Origin: JANPCX01 sp046049865
GTDB taxonomy: Bacteria > Pseudomonadota > Gammaproteobacteria > Burkholderiales > Burkholderiaceae_C
Assembly: GCA_046049865.1 (NCBI GenBank)
Contig: JBJOQO010000005.1
Span: 1 to 64,000 of the forward strand
Reading direction: 5' to 3'
DNA length: 64,000 nt
Part shown: piece by piece, positions 59,280-64,000 of the stretch
Layout of the letters: the number at the start of each line of letters is the position of its first letter
How positions within the stretch are numbered: position 1 is the stretch's first letter
The notes under the pieces: model-generated
The model's database searches: none
Seen by the model: only the letters and a program-made list of their open reading frames with translations
What the model was told of the DNA's origin: nothing
Program-made: the position numbers and the translations under genes

Positions 59280-60131
59280 TCACTTACCAAAAAACCGACT
59301 CGGCGGCATGCCAACGGTTCGCGTCACCATGGCGCTGAAAGCGCTGGCGCTGGCATAACCGAGGTTGCTGGCAATGTGGGCCATGGGTTGGCCCTTGGCG
59401 GCGAGCACCAAAGCTTGAGACAACAGCACCTGCTGCCGCCATTGGCCAAACGTGCTGCCCAGCTCGGAGCGAAACAACCGTGCCACGGTGCGCGCACTGG
59501 CGTGCGCCAGGTGAGCGCAGCTGTCCAGTGTGATCCAGCGTGCAGGCTCGGCCAGCACAGCTTCACACAACTGGCGCAAGCGTTTGTCTTCGGGCAAGTC
59601 CAGGCCCAAGGGCACCGCTCGGGCCTGGCGCAACTCTTCAAGCACCAGGTGAGACAAGCTGCGTTCACGCGCGCTGGGTACCTGGTGGTTGGGCACGGTG
59701 GGGTCTGCAGGCAGATGCGCCACCAACTCGCGCAACAAACTGGAGGCCTCCAGCACCCGGCATTGCAACCAGGCACTTTGTTCGCTGCTGGGACAAGCTG
59801 GCCCGATCATGCGTTCACTTTGATGGATGTAGAGCGTGCGAATGTCCGCCGCTTCAACCACGGTGACCGCGTGCTCCACCCCGGGTGGAATCCACAGTAC
59901 CCGCGAAGGTGGCACCAGGTAGGTGCTGCGGCCAGCCCGCATGCGGATCACACCCGTGCTGGACATGGCCACCTGAGCCCAGGTGTGTCGGTGTGGCGGC
60001 ACATCGGTGTCTGCCGCCAGGTGGCGAAGTTTGGCGCGAACCGGTCGGTCCGCAGTGGGGGCGTAGCCAGTTTCCAGCGGTGGCACGCTGGTGCGGCGTG
60101 GCAGCGGCTTGGTAGGCGTCGGCTGAGCCAT
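59280..60131 (-). CDS. AraC-family regulator with cupin sensor
   Basis: A 283-residue regulator. The N-terminal cupin (about residues 35-110; DVPPHRHTWAQVAMSSTGVI, YLVPPSRVLWIPPGVEHAV) senses a small molecule; the C-terminal AraC double helix-turn-helix spans about 180-283 (TLDSCAHLAHASARTVARLFRSELG and ASNLGYASASAFSAMVTRTVG, cores HASARTVARLFR and GYASASAFSAMVTR). The layout is that of NimR-type repressors, which control a divergent MFS exporter in E. coli. Here too an MFS gene is divergent, 134 bp away. Confidence 0.88.
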   Translation of the reverse strand: MAQPTPTKPLPRRTSVPPLETGYAPTADRPVRAKLRHLAADTDVPPHRHTWAQVAMSSTGVIRMRAGRSTYLVPPSRVLWIPPGVEHAVTVVEAADIRTLYIHQSERMIGPACPSSEQSAWLQCRVLEASSLLRELVAHLPADPTVPNHQVPSARERSLSHLVLEELRQARAVPLGLDLPEDKRLRQLCEAVLAEPARWITLDSCAHLAHASARTVARLFRSELGSTFGQWRQQVLLSQALVLAAKGQPMAHIASNLGYASASAFSAMVTRTVGMPPSRFFGK

Positions 60132-60265
60132 CTCGAAATCCTCGGTTGGCAGAAAAACGATAGAAATTGTCTTTATATCGCAACTCTGCCTGCGTGGGCA
60201 TCCCTACAGTGAATCCTTGGCTCGTCTTTCAGCGGCGTCACAACCTTTCAGAGATTTTTTGCACC

Positions 60266-61537
60266 ATGAACACATTGACCCTCAATCCCGGCCAACCTGC
60301 TCCGGCCAGCGCTCGCCAAGACGCCACCACCATAGGCTTGATCGGTCTGGCGCACGGCACCTCGCATTTCTTTCATCTGCTGCTGCCGCCGCTATTTCCA
60401 TTTTTTATTCGTGACTTCGGGCTGAGTTATTCCGAGCTGGGCTTCTTGGTCACCATGTTTTTCATCATCTCCGGCACCGGCCAAGCTGCAGCCGGGTTTT
60501 TGGTGGACCGCATTGGTGCGCGTCCGGTGTTGTTCGTGGCCATGGCTTGTTTCGCACTGGCCGGTTTGGCTACCGCCTTGGCACCGGGTTACGGCGGTTT
60601 GATGCTGGCGGCAGCACTGGCGGGGTTGGGCAACGCCCCGTTTCACCCGGCGGACTTCACCATCTTGAACAAACGTGTGTCTGCGCCGCGCCTGGGCCAT
60701 GCGTTTTCAGTGCACGGTATTTCGGGCAACTTGGGTTGGGCCTTTGCGCCTGTTTTTCTCACTGGCTTGGCGGCGTGGAGCGGTTCGTGGCGCGTGGCTG
60801 CGGCCTGCGCCGGTGTGGTGGCCCTGGTGGTTCTGGTTGTGCTTTGGATCAACCGAGCATCCATTGATGACCGGGTGGGTCAATGGGCCCACGATGCGTC
60901 GGGGAAAACGGGCCAAGCCAATACGACACCCGAGCACCCGATGGCGTTTTTGAAGCTGCCTTCGGTTTGGTTGTGTTTCTCTTTCTTTTTTTGGTCCACC
61001 TGTGCCTTGAGTGCGATTCAAAGTTTCGCCAGCCCTGCGTTGCAGCAACTCTTTGGCTTGCCTTTGTCCATCACGGCCCTGGTGGTCACGGGCTACATGC
61101 TCTGCGGTGCGGCGGGCATGGTGATCGGTGGATTTTTAGTGGCGCGCATTGAGCAGCTGGAGCGCATCATTGGTGTTTGTTTGCTGGCGTCTGCCGCCAT
61201 GCTTTGTGTGGTGGCCAGCGGTTGGCTGCCTGGTTTGTGGGCAGCGGGCTTGACTGCCTTGGCTGGTTTTGGTGCGGGTTTGGCGGGCCCGTCGCGCGAC
61301 ATGCTCATCAAACGTGCAGCACCGCCCGGGGCCACGGGCCGCGTTTACGGCACGGTCTACTCGGGTCTGGACTTGGGGTTTGCAATGGCCGCACCGGTGT
61401 TTGGCTACATGCTGGACCACGGCTGGGCGGCAGGGGTGTTTTATGGGTCGGCGCTGACCTTGGCGATGGGTGTCGCTTCGGCCACTTGGGTGGGCTTGGG
61501 CACGGCGAAGCGCAAACGTGATGCCATGGCGCGGTGA
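60266..61537 (+). CDS. MFS transporter
   Basis: A 423-residue major facilitator with 12 predicted helices. The loop 2-3 signature is FLVDRIGARPVLF, and HGTSHFFHLLLPPLFPFFI in helix 1 recalls the Fsr (fosmidomycin resistance) branch. The substrate is not known; export of small organic compounds fits. It lies divergent to a cupin-AraC regulator, its probable controller, and 33 bp upstream of rraA. ATG 60266 is used since the earlier open-frame residues are not hydrophobic or conserved in kind. Confidence 0.9.
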   Translation: MNTLTLNPGQPAPASARQDATTIGLIGLAHGTSHFFHLLLPPLFPFFIRDFGLSYSELGFLVTMFFIISGTGQAAAGFLVDRIGARPVLFVAMACFALAGLATALAPGYGGLMLAAALAGLGNAPFHPADFTILNKRVSAPRLGHAFSVHGISGNLGWAFAPVFLTGLAAWSGSWRVAAACAGVVALVVLVVLWINRASIDDRVGQWAHDASGKTGQANTTPEHPMAFLKLPSVWLCFSFFFWSTCALSAIQSFASPALQQLFGLPLSITALVVTGYMLCGAAGMVIGGFLVARIEQLERIIGVCLLASAAMLCVVASGWLPGLWAAGLTALAGFGAGLAGPSRDMLIKRAAPPGATGRVYGTVYSGLDLGFAMAAPVFGYMLDHGWAAGVFYGSALTLAMGVASATWVGLGTAKRKRDAMAR

Positions 61538-61570
61538 CAATCGGTTATCGGTTTGGAGGACCTTGACGCC

Positions 61571-62083
61571 ATGCTCATCACCAGCACCTGTGACCTGTGC
61601 GACGCGAACAAAAACGCAAGCGACGACAGTTTCCGCATTCTGCCGCCCGTCTTTCAACACTATGGCGCACGTCTGCGCTTTTCAGGGCCTGTGCGAACGG
61701 TCAAGTGTTTTGAAGACAACTCACTCGTCAAAGCCGCACTCGATTCGCCCGGCTTGGTGGACATCGCGCAGGGCCAACAAGGCTGCGTCTTGGTTGTCGA
61801 TGGTGGTGCGTCATTGCGCCGCGCGCTCGTGGGCGGCAATCTGGCCGCTGCAGCGGTGAAGAACGGTTGGGTCGGTATCGTCGTTAACGGTTGCGTGCGT
61901 GATGTGACCGAGCTGAACCAAGCCGATGTCGGTGTGCGCGCCCTGGGCCTGCATCCCATGCCGACAGCTAAACGTGGTGAAGGTGAATCTGATGTCGCCG
62001 TTCAAATACAGGGTGTTTGGGTGCGCCCAGGCGATTGGTTGGTAGCAGATGAAGACGGTGTGGTGTTGGTAGCGGCCGCCTGA
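61571..62083 (+). CDS. rraA: RraA family protein
   Basis: A 170-residue protein matching RraA, the protein that binds RNase E and lowers its activity in E. coli: TSTCDLCDANK, VKCFEDNSLVKAAL, VLVVDGGASLRRALVGGNLAAAAVKNGW (core VVDGGASLRRALVGGN), and the Gly-x20-Arg-Asp aldolase motif ending in NGCVRDVTEL. Relatives of this family are 4-hydroxy-4-methyl-2-oxoglutarate aldolases, and since the Arg-Asp pair is intact, aldolase activity is possible. GGAGGA at 61556-61561 lies 9 nt before ATG 61571; TTG 61563 overlaps this site and is unlikely. Confidence 0.88.
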   Translation: MLITSTCDLCDANKNASDDSFRILPPVFQHYGARLRFSGPVRTVKCFEDNSLVKAALDSPGLVDIAQGQQGCVLVVDGGASLRRALVGGNLAAAAVKNGWVGIVVNGCVRDVTELNQADVGVRALGLHPMPTAKRGEGESDVAVQIQGVWVRPGDWLVADEDGVVLVAAA

Positions 62084-62163
62084 ATGGTTAATCTGCTCGC
62101 AAGTCGGGGCAACACCGACCCCGACTGTCCTTGCACTACAAAATTTTTCTTTTTGTGACGACC

Positions 62164-62184
62164 CGTGGATAAAGCTGTGCATAA
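62164..62184. promoter_or_regulatory. Pair of DnaA-box-like 9-mers
   Basis: CGTGGATAA (62164-62172) and TGTGCATAA (62176-62184) are close to the DnaA box TGTGGATAA (rc TTATCCACA) and spaced by 3 bp. A T/A-rich stretch lies at 62139-62155. They lie in the 239-bp gap between rraA and a response regulator gene. Confidence 0.4.
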
Positions 62185-62322
62185 CTTGAGGGCAAGCTTT
62201 TGACAGCCCCTGAGCCGGTTGAGAATGACTCGGTTGCCGCGTTTTGTGGCAGTTGATTCGGCTGCAGATTTCGCCTGACCGAAGGCCTTCTCGCCGACGG
62301 TTCTCTTCGGTAAGCTAGTGCC

Positions 62323-62727
62323 ATGCAAGCGGCAAAAGCACCACCGACTCGAGGCCGAATCCTGGCTGTCGACGACTGCGACCACATGGGTTTGTTGGTG
62401 CAAGCGTCACTGGAGTCATACGGTTACAGCGTGAAATTGGTTGACAGCGGTTTTGCAGCGCTGGATGCCGCCAGTCAAGAGCACTTTGATGCTGTCGTGC
62501 TGGACGTCGAAATGCCTGGCCTTGATGGTTTGGCGGTGGGCCGCGCTCTGCGCAACGACCCCAAGACCTGCGCCGCCATGATTGCCATGCACACCAGCAT
62601 TGAAGAAGCCGCCGTGCGGACCGGGTTCGATGAGTACGACGCTTACTTGCCCAAGCCTTGCAGCCCCCAGCGCATTGGTGAGTGTTTGGATCAGTTGATA
62701 AGCAATAGACGTCTCCGAGCGATTTGA
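62323..62727 (+). CDS. Receiver-only response regulator
   Basis: A 134-residue CheY-like receiver: ILAVDDCDHMGLLVQ (acidic pair), DAVVLDVEMPGLDGLAV (phospho-Asp), and AYLPKPCSP (Lys). The Thr position is occupied in AMHTSIEEA. No output domain and no kinase gene nearby. It is the third stand-alone receiver in this window (with 1738-2166 and 51630-51998). ATG 62323 is the only reasonable start. Confidence 0.85.
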   Translation: MQAAKAPPTRGRILAVDDCDHMGLLVQASLESYGYSVKLVDSGFAALDAASQEHFDAVVLDVEMPGLDGLAVGRALRNDPKTCAAMIAMHTSIEEAAVRTGFDEYDAYLPKPCSPQRIGECLDQLISNRRLRAI

Positions 62728-62860
62728 CGCTCCTGGCGCTCAACGACTTGGGCCCATTTGAACGGCTGCGGGAGCCTCGGTTTGACCATTCAATGGTTTG
62801 CTGCTCGTTGCGCAGCGAGTCCGGAGCTACGTTGAAATATCAAACCAGATTGGTCTGTTC

Positions 62861-64000
62861 ATGAATCCCCAACTGCTCAAACCGCTCTTCGCCGCCACGA
62901 TTTTCAGCAGCGCCTTCTTGCTGTTTCTGGTGCAACCCTTGATCGCCAAGCAAATCTTGCCTTGGTTTGGTGGATCGGCCGCTGTGTGGTCGATTTGTAT
63001 GGTCTTCTTCCAGGTGGTTTTGCTGGCGGGCTACGCGTACTCGGACTGGTTGACGCGCCTGCCGGTCCGTATTCAGTCTGCCTTACACATCCTTTTGCTG
63101 ACGGTGAGTTTGGCGATCTTGCCCATCGTGACCAGTGAACGCTGGAAGCCTTCGGGTGCGGAGGACCCCACGCTCTGGATACTGGGTTTACTGGTCAGCA
63201 CCATTGGTTTGCCGTATTTTTTGTTGTCCACGACCGGACCCCTGGTCCAGTCTTGGCTTGCCCGAGCACCTTGGGGTGCCCAGGTGTACCGCTATTTTTC
63301 TTTGTCCAATTTGGCTTCGCTGGTATCGCTCTTGGCCTACCCTTTGCTGATCGAGCCTCGCACCGCTTTGCTGCCGCAAGCGCTTGGATGGTCGTGGGGC
63401 TATGCGGTGTTTGTTTGTCTTTGCATCGGCACCACGTGGTGTGCCGCCCGCCAGGCCCGGGAGTCAAATGCCTCCAGTGCGGCGGCACCAGTGTCGAACG
63501 GCGGTTCTCCATTGAACGAAACGCCTCCTGGCTGGGGCAACTATCTCTTGTGGCTTGCATTGCCTGCACTGGGGTCTTGGTTGCTGTTGGCCATCACCAA
63601 CCACCTCACACAGAACGTCGCGTCGATTCCGTTTTTGTGGGTGTTGCCTCTGTCGATTTATCTGTTGTCCTTTGTGCTCACCTTTGAAAGTGACCGCTGG
63701 TACCAAAGACGCATCCTGCTGCCCGCCACGGCGGTGGTGTTGGTACTTTGTGCGTTCGGTCTTCAGGACAGCCTGGGTTCGGATGTCAAAACGGCGCTGC
63801 CGATTTACGGCGTGGGATTGTTTGTGCTGTGCATGTTCTTGCACGGTGAAATGGCGTCGATGCGGCCCGGACCTCGTTACCTCACGCGTTTTTATTTGAT
63901 GCTGTCGCTGGGTGGTGCCCTTGGTGGCGTGACCGTCGGTTTGGTGGCTCCCCATGTGCTTCCCGCCTACTACGAGTTGGGCGTCGGTTTGGTGTTGGTG
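62861..64000 (+). CDS. Spermidine-synthase-like membrane protein, truncated by window end
   Basis: An open frame of 380 codons from ATG 62861 that runs off the right edge. It is hydrophobic, with at least nine membrane helices (SSAFLLFLVQPLIAKQILPW, ICMVFFQVVLLAGYAYSDW, LGLLVSTIGLPYFLLSTTGPL, FLWVLPLSIYLLSFVL and others). The pattern FLVQPLIAKQILPWFGGSAAVW is typical of the N-terminal membrane half of fused spermidine-synthase-like proteins, whose methyltransferase-fold half would follow beyond 64000. The activity of this family is mostly untested. Confidence 0.82.
   Translation, partial: MNPQLLKPLFAATIFSSAFLLFLVQPLIAKQILPWFGGSAAVWSICMVFFQVVLLAGYAYSDWLTRLPVRIQSALHILLLTVSLAILPIVTSERWKPSGAEDPTLWILGLLVSTIGLPYFLLSTTGPLVQSWLARAPWGAQVYRYFSLSNLASLVSLLAYPLLIEPRTALLPQALGWSWGYAVFVCLCIGTTWCAARQARESNASSAAAPVSNGGSPLNETPPGWGNYLLWLALPALGSWLLLAITNHLTQNVASIPFLWVLPLSIYLLSFVLTFESDRWYQRRILLPATAVVLVLCAFGLQDSLGSDVKTALPIYGVGLFVLCMFLHGEMASMRPGPRYLTRFYLMLSLGGALGGVTVGLVAPHVLPAYYELGVGLVLV

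Noticed and set aside
1..64000. CRISPR array, IS element or prophage
   Set aside because: No series of direct repeats with spacers, no transposase or integrase motifs and no phage structural genes were seen on either strand.

Overview
The window looks like a chromosome segment of a betaproteobacterium of the order Burkholderiales, most likely family Comamonadaceae; the genus cannot be fixed from the sequence. The signs are a trimeric Burkholderiales-type porin end, a short H-NS of the betaproteobacterial type, the DUF3348/DUF802/OmpA/DUF2894 cluster, MerR-type CadR/PbrR, and glnA-ntrB-ntrC order with a DUF4124 gene in between. G+C is high, most genes are housekeeping and densely packed, and there is no prophage, IS element, plasmid backbone or CRISPR array.

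Layout. 1-6228: a 5'-less porin fragment, hemH, a receiver-only response regulator, a HAD phosphatase, a cyclase-FHA protein and rpoD. 6229-10450: the usual dnaG-rpoD neighbourhood, split by an opposite-strand ankyrin/DUF4124 gene pair. 10508-17045: a MASE1-PAS-GGDEF-EAL protein, H-NS, a Fur-box-preceded iron-binding protein, yggX and argA. 17119-23457: hrpA, a small membrane-like protein, tRNA-Pro and tRNA-Arg, and an APH-type kinase. 23716-28380: a four-gene operon that encodes a MotA/MotB-like (ZorA/ZorB-like) ion-driven stator pair with two soluble DUF proteins. 28718-33816 is accessory: a Phd/RelE-type toxin-antitoxin pair, a MocR regulator divergent from rhodanese and GNAT genes, and a transglutaminase-like gene behind a CadR-type operator with cadR divergent. 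33848-40441: a TolA-like TonB protein, a ChrR-like cupin, and AraC divergent from P450-DUF2867-molybdopterin oxidoreductase. 40766-46387: a TIGR00266 protein and a tightly overlapping run (beta-propeller, polysaccharide deacetylase, sterol-desaturase-like hydroxylase, EI24, MoCF-domain protein). 46469-51998: a sigma54 promoter, glnA, a DUF4124 gene, ntrB, ntrC and a CheY-like protein. 52049-64000: sbcB, nadB, a ComFB gene, nadC-nadA, a roadblock-like protein, AraC divergent from an MFS transporter plus rraA, a response regulator and a truncated spermidine-synthase-like membrane protein.

The most striking signal is not a gene. One palindromic element family is inserted in frame in two unrelated proteins (DUF2894, 24158-24250; NtrB, 49059-49220), in the same reading frame and with the same peptide signature. 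A different palindrome of REP type is inserted in frame in hrpA. A third family of large palindromes sits directly at stop codons (40427-40588, 35925-35979, core also at 6797-6823). The genome therefore seems to carry several palindromic repeat families, some of which have become part of proteins. The second point of interest is the motor-like operon, and the third is the metal-type promoter that faces a transglutaminase gene.
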